Source of the DNA: Keratinibaculum paraultunense
GTDB taxonomy: Bacteria > Bacillota > Clostridia > Tissierellales > Tepidimicrobiaceae
Assembly: GCF_016767175.1 (NCBI RefSeq)
Contig: NZ_CP068564.1
Coordinates: 1,860,001 to 1,924,000 of the forward strand
Length of the DNA: 64,000 nt
Direction: 5' to 3'
This document shows, piece by piece, positions 26,310 to 35,777 of this stretch (position 1 is the stretch's first letter; every line of letters begins with the position of its first letter). A program made the translations under genes and the position numbers. Under the pieces are notes generated by a model. It did not search any database. It worked only from the letters and a program-made list of their open reading frames with translations, and was not told the DNA's origin.

Positions 26310-27524
26310 TTACTCTTCCTTTAATGTAATGCTTAGACTTTTTGGTTGTATATTTGCTACAATAAAATCTACTGCATTTTTAACTACAGGTTCAACATAA
26401 TAACTACCTGCTGTAAGATCTTTTAAATCTACCTCTATATCTAAATCTTCTTTGTTTATTGGATTTATTTTAGAACTAGTTCCTTTTATTGTAACTGTAA
26501 AAGGTTGATTTAAATCAGATTCATCTACCTTGAGATTAGACGCTAAATTAACCATATTTATTTCTCCTAGAGTATATCTAAAAACCTTAGTTATACTTTC
26601 TTCAATATTTAATGTCACAGTAATCTGTTGATTTGGATTTACTAAACTTATCTTTTCTGGTAAATCCAATTCTACTACTACATTTTGCTTATTTATTAAA
26701 TCATTTATATTCACTGGTTTGGTTTTTATAGAATTTATCTTTTCTAAATCTTCTTTTTTACCTTTTATATCAATTTCATTTGGCTCTATTTTTATATCTG
26801 TAATTTTATAATCATCTGGTAGCTGCCCTTCTATTTGTAATTCTATAGGTACTTTTTTAATCTTATATACTGGTATAAACACATCTACTAAATTTTGATT
26901 TAGTTCCACACCTCTTACATCATTCCCTTGTTCATCTATGAGCCTTATAGGAACAGTTACATTTATATCTTCCATCTTACTTGTTATATCTACTGTTGCA
27001 ACTACATTCATTACAGAATCAACCCATGATCTGGGTCCTTCTATATACACTGATTGAGGTTTTATAACGGGTTCACCTAATACATAACCTTGTGGAAGTT
27101 CTCCAACAGTTTCTACGTTTACTACCATATCTTTAGTTATAAGTTTTTCAAACTTAAACAATATCTCCTTAGGATAATAATCCACCACTTTTACCTCATC
27201 AGGCACTTCTATATATACAGGAACCTTTACTGCTCCTTCTCCGTATCCACTTAAATCCACTGAAGCTAAAATATCATCTGCTACAATCCGATCTAAATCA
27301 TTTCGCCTACCATAAAGCCTGACAGTAATCTTAGGATCTTTTGGTTCCATTATAACTAATTTTTGCCTTTCCACGCTATCAATATTAGATAAAGTAACTT
27401 CTATATTTCTAATCTCTTTTTCCATAAAAGGGTTTTCTTCACTCATGACATAGCTCCACAATATAATGGCTATTATTAAAGCAAAGATCTTTATAGTTAA
27501 ATCATTTTCCTTTTCTTTGCTCAT
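26310..27524 (-). CDS. cdaR: CdaR (YbbR-domain) regulator of diadenylate cyclase
   Basis: 404 aa. One N-terminal membrane helix (about residues 8-26, TIKIFALIIAIILWSYVMS) anchors an extracytoplasmic chain of YbbR repeats. I see four copies of the pattern, each around a V/I-x-G-x-x-x-x-(V/I/L) core, for example YIEGPRSWVDSVMNVVATVDI and EIDIKGKKEDLEKINSIKTKPV. CdaR is known to modulate CdaA activity. The start overlaps cdaA by 23 bases, so the two are translationally coupled. Confidence 0.93.
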   Translation of the reverse strand: MSKEKENDLTIKIFALIIAIILWSYVMSEENPFMEKEIRNIEVTLSNIDSVERQKLVIMEPKDPKITVRLYGRRNDLDRIVADDILASVDLSGYGEGAVKVPVYIEVPDEVKVVDYYPKEILFKFEKLITKDMVVNVETVGELPQGYVLGEPVIKPQSVYIEGPRSWVDSVMNVVATVDITSKMEDINVTVPIRLIDEQGNDVRGVELNQNLVDVFIPVYKIKKVPIELQIEGQLPDDYKITDIKIEPNEIDIKGKKEDLEKINSIKTKPVNINDLINKQNVVVELDLPEKISLVNPNQQITVTLNIEESITKVFRYTLGEINMVNLASNLKVDESDLNQPFTVTIKGTSSKINPINKEDLDIEVDLKDLTAGSYYVEPVVKNAVDFIVANIQPKSLSITLKEE

Positions 27525-28338
27525 CTTTTCGCCTCCACTTTGTAATAAATGTCTGTTTTGTCTCCTTAGGTTTATACGTATCCATTAGTATTTGTTTTAA
27601 AGTTTTAGCATCTAGATATCTAGCTAAACTGCCATTTTCCGCAATAGATATAGCACCAGTTTCTTCTGATACAACTATAGCTAGTCCATCAGACTTCTCA
27701 GAGATACCCAGTGCTGCCCTATGACGAGTCCCTAAATCTTTACTTAAAGACATATTATCTGTTAAAGGCAAAAAACATCCTGCTGCCTTTATTATATCTT
27801 CTCTTATTATTACAGCTCCATCATGAAGGGGGGTGTTAGGTATGAATATGTTGATTAACAAATCACTGGATACTTTCCCATCTATTATAGTTCCAGTTTC
27901 TATTATTTCATTTAAACCTGTTTTTCTCTCTATAACTATAAGTGCTCCTATTTTTTGTCTAGAAAGTGAAGCCACTGCTTCAACTATTTCATCTACTACT
28001 TGAGATATAGTTTCGTCCTTTATTTCTACAAATGATTTAGTAAAAAACCTACTTCTTCCTAAATACTCTAATGCTCTTCTAAGCTCTGGCTGAAATACTA
28101 TTAATATAGCTAAAGTACCCACTGTTACAATCTGTTTTAATAACCAATTAATAGTATATAATTTTAACCATTCACTAACTTTAGTAAATACAAATAATGC
28201 AAATATTCCTTTAGTAAGCTGCTCTGCTCTAGTTTCTCTAATTAACATAAATAATTTATAAAAAACTAAAGCCACTATTAGTATGTCTATAATATCCTGA
28301 ATTCTTATATTAATAAATATATTTCTTAAAGTCTGCAA
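27502..28338 (-). CDS. cdaA: Diadenylate cyclase CdaA (c-di-AMP synthase)
   Basis: 278 aa. Three N-terminal membrane helices (within residues 10-80) precede the DAC domain, which contains both catalytic signatures, the DGA motif in TPLHDGAVIIRED and the RHR motif in GTRHRAALGISE. Two ATP are condensed to cyclic di-AMP. It heads the cdaA-cdaR operon. In many Firmicutes glmM is the third gene of this operon, but here glmM lies elsewhere (16005-17351). A c-di-AMP riboswitch is also present in this window. Confidence 0.97.
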   Translation of the reverse strand: MQTLRNIFINIRIQDIIDILIVALVFYKLFMLIRETRAEQLTKGIFALFVFTKVSEWLKLYTINWLLKQIVTVGTLAILIVFQPELRRALEYLGRSRFFTKSFVEIKDETISQVVDEIVEAVASLSRQKIGALIVIERKTGLNEIIETGTIIDGKVSSDLLINIFIPNTPLHDGAVIIREDIIKAAGCFLPLTDNMSLSKDLGTRHRAALGISEKSDGLAIVVSEETGAISIAENGSLARYLDAKTLKQILMDTYKPKETKQTFITKWRRKDEQRKGK

Positions 28339-28450
28339 GGTATATCACACCTTTATTCTTTTTTATGTATCATTATTATTATATAACAAATAATAGATAA
28401 TTTGAACAGAATATCATATTCCCTATAAAGTTTTTCTATTCGCAATTTAT

Positions 28451-29647
28451 TTAATATTCTGTTACTTTTGTTAAGGTATTTTTTAAGGATTCTTCTATTT
28501 TTTCTATTTCCAACTTTTCAATATTAGACAATAAAGATTTATCTTTCAAAAATTCTTCTATGGGAAGTATCTGATATGACCATTTTCCATTTTGTTTACA
28601 TCTCCTAACCCAAGTGGGTATGTACTCTATATTTTGAATTGTAGTTTTATTTTTTAAATAATCCTTTTCTATAGTCAATCTTACCATTAAACCATCTTCT
28701 GCATATTTGTTGTCCATAGTTTCTCGTCTCTGGTTGGACAAAAAATTTCCCATAGAATATATTATAAAATTATCTCTGCCATTATAATTAATAACCTCTG
28801 CCTTTTGAACTACATGGGGATGAGAACCAAGTATTATATTTGCTCCCCACTCAATCATCTTTCTTCCTAATTCCACTTGCTCATTGGAGGGATCTCTTTG
28901 ATATTCATTTCCCCAGTGAATAAATACAACTATCATATCTACGCCTTCATCTTTTGCCTTCTTTATATCTTGTTCTATTTTAAATTCATCTATTTTACTC
29001 ACCATATAGGTTTTTTCTTCCTCTGTAAGGGTAAAATCCATCCCATTAAATCCATAAGTGTAGGATAGTAGTGCTAACTTTATATCATTTATATCCTTTA
29101 TCATGATCTCTTTTGGCTCCTTATATGTACCAATATTTACTAATCCTCTTTCTTCTATAGCATATATAGTATTTAATAATCCTTTTTTCCCTTGATCTAG
29201 ACAGTGATTATTACTGGTAGTAAGTATATCAAAACCTGCATATTTAATAGCATCTAATGTCTCTACAGGAGCATTAAAATTGGGAAAACCACAATAAGGA
29301 ATATCTTCTCCAGCAGTTACTGTTTCAAAGTTGGCTATTGCTAAATCAGCAGACTCTATATACTTTTTTACATACTTAAAATTATCCTTAAAATCATAAG
29401 TACCAATATTTTCATCATAAGCTGCTCTAATCTGAGGCATATGAAACATTATATCTCCTACAGCAAGAATGGTCATTTGAGTATTTTCTCGTACTTCTTC
29501 TGGTATATTCTCTACTACTGGCGGAATGTCTTCTTCAATTGAACTTGTCCTATCTTCTGGTTTTAACATATCTTTCCTACTACACCCTGCAAAAACTAAT
29601 GATAAACCTAAAATAACTAATAAAATATATATGTATTTTTTATTCAT
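28451..29647 (-). CDS. CapA/PGA_cap family metallophosphatase-like lipoprotein
   Basis: 398 aa with a lipoprotein signal (LSLVFAGC, Cys21). The metallophosphatase fold is marked by AVGDIMFHMP, ADLAIANFETV, TSNNHCLDQG, FIHWGNEYQ and GSHPHVVQ, which hold the metal ligands. The family is named for poly-gamma-glutamate capsule synthesis, but many members sit outside capsule operons and their substrate is unknown. No pgs/cap genes are nearby, so capsule synthesis should not be assumed. It stands alone. Confidence 0.9.
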   Translation of the reverse strand: MNKKYIYILLVILGLSLVFAGCSRKDMLKPEDRTSSIEEDIPPVVENIPEEVRENTQMTILAVGDIMFHMPQIRAAYDENIGTYDFKDNFKYVKKYIESADLAIANFETVTAGEDIPYCGFPNFNAPVETLDAIKYAGFDILTTSNNHCLDQGKKGLLNTIYAIEERGLVNIGTYKEPKEIMIKDINDIKLALLSYTYGFNGMDFTLTEEEKTYMVSKIDEFKIEQDIKKAKDEGVDMIVVFIHWGNEYQRDPSNEQVELGRKMIEWGANIILGSHPHVVQKAEVINYNGRDNFIIYSMGNFLSNQRRETMDNKYAEDGLMVRLTIEKDYLKNKTTIQNIEYIPTWVRRCKQNGKWSYQILPIEEFLKDKSLLSNIEKLEIEKIEESLKNTLTKVTEY

Positions 29648-29709
29648 TTATATGCTCTCCTTTAATTAAATCTAAAACTATTTTACACTTAATTAAAAGT
29701 TGATTCAAC

Positions 29710-30420
29710 CTAATTATCATCTTCTTTGTCTGTATCTATAAATCTACTTTTAGAGTCATACACAAATTTGCTTAGTTTCTTTTGATTTATCCGCCATATA
29801 TATATCACATAGGGAACAAATAATAAACTTAGTTGAGGAATACCAGCCATGAGTATAAAATTAAAGGTACCATGGAGAAATATTGGCATATAAAGAGATC
29901 TGTACCTGTTTTTTGCTGCCCGTTTTTTATCTGGGTCAAATTTTGCTAAAGATAAATAATAGCCCATAGTTATCCCAAATACTGCATGGGCTGGAACAGA
30001 AAATATTCCTCTATATAATCCCACGTGGGGATTGTTTGCATATCTATATACCACATATACTATATTCTCCACAGTAGCAAAACCCATAGCAGAAAATACC
30101 CCATATACTATTCCATCCAATTTTTCATCAAAATATTTTGTATTATAAGGAATTTTTAATACCACCAATCTTTTAAAAAATTCTTCTGTAAGTCCTGCTA
30201 CTATAAATGCAGTATACAATGCATCAAAAATTCCTGAAAATATATTCAGCTTTAACAATAATTCCTCCACTATTATTATAGGTATTGCAGATAATGCACC
30301 AAATATGTATGTAAGCATCAATAGCTTTAAAGGTTCTCTATCATATCTATCACTTAAATATATGCCAAATATTATGGCTATTGCTGGTGTTATAGCAATT
30401 GTAAATAATCTAGTATTCAA
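29710..30420 (-). CDS. PrsW-like intramembrane metalloprotease
   Basis: 236 aa with about seven or eight membrane helices. The CAAX-like PrsW catalytic signatures are present: EEFFKR (residues about 80-85), HAVFGITMGYY (about 145-155) and HGTFNF near residue 184. PrsW starts the degradation of the anti-sigma factor RsiW in Bacillus subtilis. No anti-sigma gene is nearby, so its target is unknown here. Confidence 0.88.
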   Translation of the reverse strand: MNTRLFTIAITPAIAIIFGIYLSDRYDREPLKLLMLTYIFGALSAIPIIIVEELLLKLNIFSGIFDALYTAFIVAGLTEEFFKRLVVLKIPYNTKYFDEKLDGIVYGVFSAMGFATVENIVYVVYRYANNPHVGLYRGIFSVPAHAVFGITMGYYLSLAKFDPDKKRAAKNRYRSLYMPIFLHGTFNFILMAGIPQLSLLFVPYVIYIWRINQKKLSKFVYDSKSRFIDTDKEDDN

Positions 30421-30520
30421 TTAAATCCCTCCAATAATATAGTTAACTATATTATTGGTAACCTTGCAAAATTTAATCCCAATTAAACAAAATAATTTTT
30501 AACTTAAATTTTATTATAAC

Positions 30521-30562
30521 AAAAATCATCCCACCTTTAAATTTAAAGGCGGGATGATTTTT
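30521..30562 (-). terminator. Terminator of ptsHI
   Basis: A 22-bp near-perfect inverted repeat (one mismatch, ATCATCCC-CCTTTAAAT type arms) immediately after the ptsI stop, with T-rich ends on both strands. Confidence 0.88.
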
Positions 30563-30563
30563 A

Positions 30564-32270
30564 TCATGCCAATATGTTTTCATCTATAAACTTTTCTACA
30601 TCTTTAGCTGTAGGAAGACTAAGGACTTCATCTAGCATAGACTCAATTTCTTCTTTTGATGTGTTATTTATAATCCACCTAGCCTTTAATATAGATGAAG
30701 AACTCATACTAAATTCATCTAGTCCCATACCTAATAATATAGGTATTAATTTTTCATCTCCTGCTGCTTCCCCACACATCCCTACCCATATACCTTCTTT
30801 ATGACCATTTTTTATAGTCATATCGATTAATTTCAATACTGCTGGGTGGTATTGATTATATAGATATGATATATCTTGATTTCCTCTATCTACTGCTAAG
30901 GTATATTGGATTAAATCATTGGTGCCTATACTAAAAAAATCTACTTCCTTTGCAAATATATCTGAATGGATTGCAGCTGCAGGAATTTCCACCATTATAC
31001 CTACTTCTATTTCTTCATTAAATGGAATATTTTTATTCCTTAGTTCCTCTTTTGCTTCTTCCAATATTTTTTTAGCTTTTCTAATCTCTTCTATACTGGA
31101 TATCATAGGAAACATTATCTTTACGTTTCCAAAAGCTGAAGCCCTTAATAATGCTCTTAATTGCGTTTTAAACATATCCTTTCTATCTAAACAAAGTCTA
31201 ATGGCTCTATAACCTAGAAAAGGATTCATCTCTTTTGGTAAATCTAAATAAGGTATATCCTTATCTCCGCCTACATCCAGTGTTCTTATTACAACTGGTT
31301 TTCCTTCCATTCTCTCTGCTACTATTTTATAAGCTTCAAATTGTTCTTCCTCAGTAGGTAACTTATCGCTATCCATATATAAAAATTCTGTTCTATATAA
31401 TCCTATACCTTCTGCATCATTTTCTATTACATTGTCTACATCTTTTGGAGTACCAATATTAGCTGCTATTTCTACTTTGACTCCATCCTTTGATATACTT
31501 TTTTTGCCTTTCATATCTTCTAATTTTAATTTAAATTGTTCATATCTTTCTTTCTTTTCTTTATATGTTTTTATTTCTTCTTGTGAAGGATTTAATAACA
31601 CTAATCCTTCTTTTCCATCTATTATTACAAAGTCTCCATTTTTAGTTTTATTAGTTATGCCTTTTACACCAGATATAGCTGGAATTTCTAATGTTCTAGC
31701 CATAATCGATGTGTGGGAAGTTTTACCTCCTATTTCAGTTATAAAACCTAATACCATTTCTTTATCCATTTGAGCTGTATCTGATGGTGTTAAATCTTCA
31801 GCTACTATAATATATTCATCGTTTAATGTGCTAAGATCAATAGATTCAATACCCAATAATATTTTTAATAATCTATTAGATACATCTTTTAAATCTACTG
31901 CCCTTTCTCTAAGATATTCATCTTCAATATTTTCAAACATCTTTATATACTTATCAGCAATTGTTTTTACTGCCCATTCTGCATTTACTCCTTGTGACTT
32001 TATAGTTTCTTTAACATCACCAATAAATTCTGGGTCTTCCATCATCATTTTATGAGCATTGAATATTTTTGCTTCCTTTAATCCTACAGTTTCTAAAGTT
32101 TTTTCATATAACTGTTCAATTTGTTCTATAGCTATTTCTATAGCTTTATCCAATCGCTCTATTTCTTCATCCACATCTGCAACTTGTTTCTTTTCAATTA
32201 CCATTTCAGGTTCTTTATATACTAGTACATTTCCCAGAGCAATACCAGGTGATGTTCCTATTCCCTTCAT
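30564..32270 (-). CDS. ptsI: PTS enzyme I (phosphoenolpyruvate-protein phosphotransferase)
   Basis: 568 aa, full length. Transfers phosphate from PEP to HPr. Active-site histidine lies in GGKTSHTSIMARTLEIPA (near residue 190), the PEP-binding domain has GIGLYRTEFLYMD and GTNDLIQYTLAVDRGN, and the C-terminal catalytic cysteine is in WVGMCGEAAGD. Eleven bases downstream of ptsH, forming the usual ptsHI operon without a sugar-specific EII. No hprK is in the window. Confidence 0.97.
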   Translation of the reverse strand: MKGIGTSPGIALGNVLVYKEPEMVIEKKQVADVDEEIERLDKAIEIAIEQIEQLYEKTLETVGLKEAKIFNAHKMMMEDPEFIGDVKETIKSQGVNAEWAVKTIADKYIKMFENIEDEYLRERAVDLKDVSNRLLKILLGIESIDLSTLNDEYIIVAEDLTPSDTAQMDKEMVLGFITEIGGKTSHTSIMARTLEIPAISGVKGITNKTKNGDFVIIDGKEGLVLLNPSQEEIKTYKEKKERYEQFKLKLEDMKGKKSISKDGVKVEIAANIGTPKDVDNVIENDAEGIGLYRTEFLYMDSDKLPTEEEQFEAYKIVAERMEGKPVVIRTLDVGGDKDIPYLDLPKEMNPFLGYRAIRLCLDRKDMFKTQLRALLRASAFGNVKIMFPMISSIEEIRKAKKILEEAKEELRNKNIPFNEEIEVGIMVEIPAAAIHSDIFAKEVDFFSIGTNDLIQYTLAVDRGNQDISYLYNQYHPAVLKLIDMTIKNGHKEGIWVGMCGEAAGDEKLIPILLGMGLDEFSMSSSSILKARWIINNTSKEEIESMLDEVLSLPTAKDVEKFIDENILA

Positions 32271-32281
32271 GAAAAATCCTC

Positions 32282-32545
32282 CTATTCATTAAAATTATTG
32301 TTTACAAGCTCAACTAAAGCTTTAACAGCTTCTTTGGCATCATCGCCTTCAGCTTGAATCAATATTGTGTCACCTTTACCTGCTCCCATACTAAGTATAC
32401 CCATTATACTCTTTGCATTATATTCTTTTCCATCTTTTATTACCTTAATATCAGCTGAAAATCTAGATGCCTCCTTTACAAATAAACTCGCTGGTCTAGC
32501 ATGAAGACCTGTTTCATTTTTTAAAATAACTTCTTGTTTATGCAT
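32282..32545 (-). CDS. ptsH: Phosphocarrier protein HPr
   Basis: 87 aa. The catalytic His15 is in GLHARPA and the regulatory Ser46 in YNAKSIMGIL, the latter being the site of HprK phosphorylation that makes HPr a CcpA co-repressor. This supports catabolite control in the organism and gives meaning to the cre site at 14578-14592. A short inverted repeat (TATGAAAA-CA-TTTTCATA at 32601-32618) lies in its upstream region. Confidence 0.97.
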   Translation of the reverse strand: MHKQEVILKNETGLHARPASLFVKEASRFSADIKVIKDGKEYNAKSIMGILSMGAGKGDTILIQAEGDDAKEAVKALVELVNNNFNE

Positions 32546-32625
32546 TTTTATAATACCTCCTTAATAATATTTTATTTCTTTTATTAGTCTTCCTATTTTT
32601 TATGAAAACATTTTCATAAAAAACT

Positions 32626-32645
32626 AAGGCACCAAACGGTGCCTT
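32626..32645 (-). terminator. Terminator of the rubrerythrin gene
   Basis: Eight-bp stem AAGGCACC/GGTGCCTT with loop, directly after the stop codon, followed on the minus strand by AGTTTTTTAT. Confidence 0.85.
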
Positions 32646-32646
32646 T

Positions 32647-33192
32647 TTAGTATTCTATAAATGTTTCCTTTTTTGTATTACATATTGGACAATTGTCTTC
32701 TTTACCTGTTATACTTATAAATCCACATACTGGACATAAGAATATTTTTTCCGTTTCTAGATCCTTGCCATTATCTACAGCTTCTTTTGCCTTTGTAAAT
32801 AACTCTGCATGGACCTTTTCTGCTTCTATGGCAAATCTCATAGCAGATAGTGCAGATTTTTCTTCTTGCAACTCAGCTACTGCTATATAAGCAGGATACA
32901 TTTCATTCACTTCAAATAGCTCTCCATCAATGGCTCCTTGAAGATTTTCTGATGTAGTGCCTAATCCAAATCCTGCTCCTGAGGTAACTTGGAAATCTCC
33001 TTTTTCATTTTTTAATGCTTTAAAATGTAGTGTAGCATGTATTTCCTCTGCATCAGAGGTTGCTCTAAATAGTCTAGCTACCATTGGGAATCCATCTTCA
33101 TCAGCTTTAGCACCCCAAATTCTATATCGCATATGGGCTTGACTTTCACCACCAAAAGCTGATCTTAAATTTTGAGCTGTCATGGCTTTCAT
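32647..33192 (-). CDS. rbr: Rubrerythrin
   Basis: 181 aa. An N-terminal four-helix diiron domain with ExxH-type ligands (SQAHMRYRIWGAKA, DAEEIHATLHFKAL, AEKVHAELFTKA) and a C-terminal rubredoxin-like site CPVCGF...CPICN. Rubrerythrins reduce hydrogen peroxide in anaerobes. The N-terminal order (MKAMTAQNLRSAFGGESQ) is typical of the short clostridial type. The gene is monocistronic, ended by its own terminator, and near the ferritin gene, fitting an oxidative/iron stress patch. Confidence 0.94.
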   Translation of the reverse strand: MKAMTAQNLRSAFGGESQAHMRYRIWGAKADEDGFPMVARLFRATSDAEEIHATLHFKALKNEKGDFQVTSGAGFGLGTTSENLQGAIDGELFEVNEMYPAYIAVAELQEEKSALSAMRFAIEAEKVHAELFTKAKEAVDNGKDLETEKIFLCPVCGFISITGKEDNCPICNTKKETFIEY

Positions 33193-33454
33193 AGATATTC
33201 CCCCTTTTCATCATACTACTTTTATATTTTACCTTTTTTTAATTGATATGTCTAGTCTATTATTATATCACACTTTCTGTATAGTTTTTTTAATTTTTAT
33301 ATTTTTTTGAAATTGTATTTTATGGATGCATTAGAAATTCACGTTATTAATACATAAAATTACATGGTTTATCTTAGCTTTTTCTACACATAATACTATT
33401 ACAAAATATTTTATAATATAATAAAAAATTACCTAAGAAAGGAGTTGAAAATTA

Positions 33455-33682
33455 ATGGCTACTAACAAAACTGGTTCAAAAAATATTTTAGTACCTGAAG
33501 CACGACAAGCATTAGACCAAATGAAATTAGAAATAGCTTCTGAATTGGGTATGACAGATTATAATTCAATTGATAAAGGTAATTTACCATCCAGACAAAA
33601 TGGATATGTTGGTGGATATATGACTAAAAGATTAGTTGAAATGGCACAAAGAAGTATGGGTGGAGGTACTACAACTAGATAA
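33455..33682 (+). CDS. Alpha/beta-type small acid-soluble spore protein
   Basis: 75 aa, DNA-protecting protein of the dormant spore. The two family signatures are present: KLEIASELGM, containing the germination protease cleavage site, and DKGNLPSRQNGYVGGYMTKRLVE. An AAAGGAG site precedes the ATG. CATAATA at 33389-33395 resembles the -10 of forespore sigma-G promoters, though I see no convincing -35. This is direct evidence that the organism forms spores. Confidence 0.97.
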   Translation: MATNKTGSKNILVPEARQALDQMKLEIASELGMTDYNSIDKGNLPSRQNGYVGGYMTKRLVEMAQRSMGGGTTTR

Positions 33683-33695
33683 TTTCTCCACACAA

Positions 33696-33721
33696 AAAGA
33701 CAGGTCCTAGGACCTGTCTTT
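33696..33721. terminator. Bidirectional terminator between SASP and ferritin
   Basis: A perfect 26-bp palindrome (AAAGACAGGTCCT and its complement) between two convergent genes, flanked by A-rich and T-rich ends. Confidence 0.9.
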
Positions 33722-33731
33722 AAAATTTATA

Positions 33732-34226
33732 TTATTCTAATGTTCTTTCTCCTAATTTTTTGTCCAACATATATATCCCTTGGAAGTTGTCTCCCATTCT
33801 ATCTAGTTTTATCAATATATCTTTCATACTATTTTCTTCTTCTAATTGTTCATCAACAAACCATTGTAAGAAGCTAATAGTTGTATAATCGTTTTCTTCT
33901 TTTGCTAAATCTACTAATTTATTTATTCTACTTGTAACTAACTTTTCATGGTTTAAAGCTGTTTCAAATACATGAACTAGTGATTCATATTCGTTTAATG
34001 GTTCTTTAATACCTTTCATAGTAACTCTTCCGTCTAAATCATTTATAAAGTCAAAAAATTTCATAGCATGAACATATTCTTCTTGAGCTTGTACTATAAA
34101 GAAATTAGCAAAACCATCTAAATTTTGTTCTGCACAATAAGAAGCCATAGCCATATAGATATATCCTGATTCTAGTTCAAAATTAAATTGATCATTTAAT
34201 TCTTTTAATAATTTTTCAGACGCCAT
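33732..34226 (-). CDS. Ferritin (non-heme, bacterial type)
   Basis: 164 aa. Four-helix iron-storage protein. The ferroxidase ligands are visible in QFNFELESGYIYMAMASYC, AQEEYVHAMKFFDFI and the QWFVDEQLEEENSM region. Length and C-terminal helix fit FtnA-type ferritins. Oxidises and stores iron in a shell of 24 subunits. It ends facing the SASP gene across a shared terminator. Confidence 0.94.
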   Translation of the reverse strand: MASEKLLKELNDQFNFELESGYIYMAMASYCAEQNLDGFANFFIVQAQEEYVHAMKFFDFINDLDGRVTMKGIKEPLNEYESLVHVFETALNHEKLVTSRINKLVDLAKEENDYTTISFLQWFVDEQLEEENSMKDILIKLDRMGDNFQGIYMLDKKLGERTLE

Positions 34227-34305
34227 ATTACAACCTCCTTAATTTTTAAATTATACTTAAATCCAATGTATGTTATACCCAATAAATAAAAAATTAACCA
34301 ACATT

Positions 34306-35028
34306 TTATTCCATAAGTACTATATTTAATTTTTTATATATATTAAAATCAATAACATCAGTTATTGGTATATTATTATCCTTTAGATATTGTATTAAAG
34401 ATTTTTTCATTCCTTCTCCATATATGCCATCAAGAGCTCCATGATAATAACCCTCTAATTTTAATCTCTTCTGTACTTCTAATACATCTGCTCCTCTATC
34501 TCCAGGAGTTAACTTCCTAAATCCATAACCAAAAGGACCATATTCCCCATTAATTATACTAACTAAAGTATTGTATTTAACCATATCATATACTTCTTCA
34601 ATATCCTTATTTCTCATCCTAATGCAACCTTGGGAAATATTAAATCCTACGGAATCTGGCTTATTAGTACCGTGAATACCATATCTACCCCAAGGTACAT
34701 TTAATCCTAACCATCTAGAACCAAATCCTTCACCCCATTTAGCCTTCTCTATTATTTTAAAAGTACCTAATGGTGTAGGTGTGTCTATCTTACCAGTAGC
34801 TACTACATAACTTTTTATTATTTCATTGGATCTGGTATTTACAATATGGAGTAATTTTCTATCAACTTCTATTAATATGGACATACTATCCTCATCAATC
34901 TTTAAATAAGTATCTTTATTTTCATAATCTATGCTCTTTTGTGTAAAAAAAAGATGTATATAGTTACCAATTACTATCACTATCAGCATTAATATAAATA
35001 AAATCAGGATAATATTATGCTTCTTCAC
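34306..35028 (-). CDS. L,D-transpeptidase (YkuD) with C-terminal peptidoglycan-binding domain
   Basis: 240 aa. An N-terminal membrane helix (residues 6-27) anchors the protein outside the cell. The YkuD domain follows (TPLGTFKIIEKAKWG) with the catalytic region HGTNKPDSVG...SQGCIRM, where the Cys is the nucleophile. A PG_binding_1 domain (TPGDRGADVLEVQKRLKLEG) ends the protein. It would make 3-3 crosslinks in peptidoglycan. The start is a GTG at 35026-35028. The order catalytic domain then binding domain is less common than the reverse. Confidence 0.92.
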   Translation of the reverse strand: MKKHNIILILFILMLIVIVIGNYIHLFFTQKSIDYENKDTYLKIDEDSMSILIEVDRKLLHIVNTRSNEIIKSYVVATGKIDTPTPLGTFKIIEKAKWGEGFGSRWLGLNVPWGRYGIHGTNKPDSVGFNISQGCIRMRNKDIEEVYDMVKYNTLVSIINGEYGPFGYGFRKLTPGDRGADVLEVQKRLKLEGYYHGALDGIYGEGMKKSLIQYLKDNNIPITDVIDFNIYKKLNIVLME

Positions 35029-35097
35029 CCACCATCCCCTCCCATATAATATTTATATGCTGATAGTGAACAATTAAAACCATTCTATAAAACCCAT

Positions 35098-35682
35098 TTA
35101 TCTAAAATTAACTTTAATTTCCTCAAATCCCATTCCTTCCAATAAAGAAACTATTAATTCCTTTGCATTTTTTTCTGCATCCTTAAGCAGTCCCTTTTCT
35201 ACTACTTCTTTTTCCATATTTTTCTTTTCTTCTACTAGTACTTCATATAGATCATCAAAAGTTAACTTATTAAAAACTGAATCCCTCTCATCATATACAT
35301 ATACATCCTCTTCTACTATTACATTGTCAAATATTTGAGGCTTGTCCAATGTAATTTTAACAGTTTTAGGATTTATTACATTGGTTTCTATTCCATTTAA
35401 ATCCACCCCTGCTTTTATATATCCACTGTATTTTATAATAAAGCTTTTGTTTGTAAAGGGGAGGTCGATATTGCTAATCTTTTTATTGTCTTTATAGGTT
35501 ACCACATTGGTATAATTGTACTTAACTGTAGCTACTTCCAATATTTTAGCCAACTTTTCATCTATTGTATCTGATAGGAGGGTTACTTCTTTTTTAGTAG
35601 AAAATTTAAAATATAATAAAAAGGTTGATATTACTACAATAGATACTAATAGTATTATAATATTTCTTTTGTATTTTCCCAT
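35098..35682 (-). CDS. DUF4230 family protein, membrane-anchored
   Basis: 194 aa with one N-terminal helix (residues 7-26) and an extracytoplasmic domain showing the DUF4230 pattern (VATVKYNYTNVVTYKDNKK...KSFIIKYSGYIKAGVDLNGI...). Function of the family is unknown. It lies 70 bases upstream of the L,D-transpeptidase gene on the same strand and could be co-transcribed, but the link is weak. Confidence 0.8.
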   Translation of the reverse strand: MGKYKRNIIILLVSIVVISTFLLYFKFSTKKEVTLLSDTIDEKLAKILEVATVKYNYTNVVTYKDNKKISNIDLPFTNKSFIIKYSGYIKAGVDLNGIETNVINPKTVKITLDKPQIFDNVIVEEDVYVYDERDSVFNKLTFDDLYEVLVEEKKNMEKEVVEKGLLKDAEKNAKELIVSLLEGMGFEEIKVNFR

Positions 35683-35777
35683 ATGATCACCTCAAAAATT
35701 CTTTTCAATTTATCATATCATCATAATTGTATTTTGTAAATAATATAACTCCCTATATGTACATAAAGGGAGTTATA

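Noticed and set aside
28451-29647. Capsule biosynthesis locus based on the CapA-like protein
   Set aside because: No other capsule or polyglutamate genes are adjacent; the domain is widespread outside such loci.
31432-31773. 113-aa plus-strand ORF opposite ptsI
   Set aside because: Entirely antisense to the conserved PEP-utilising domain; Ser/Ile/Phe-rich as expected from reversed AT-rich coding sequence.
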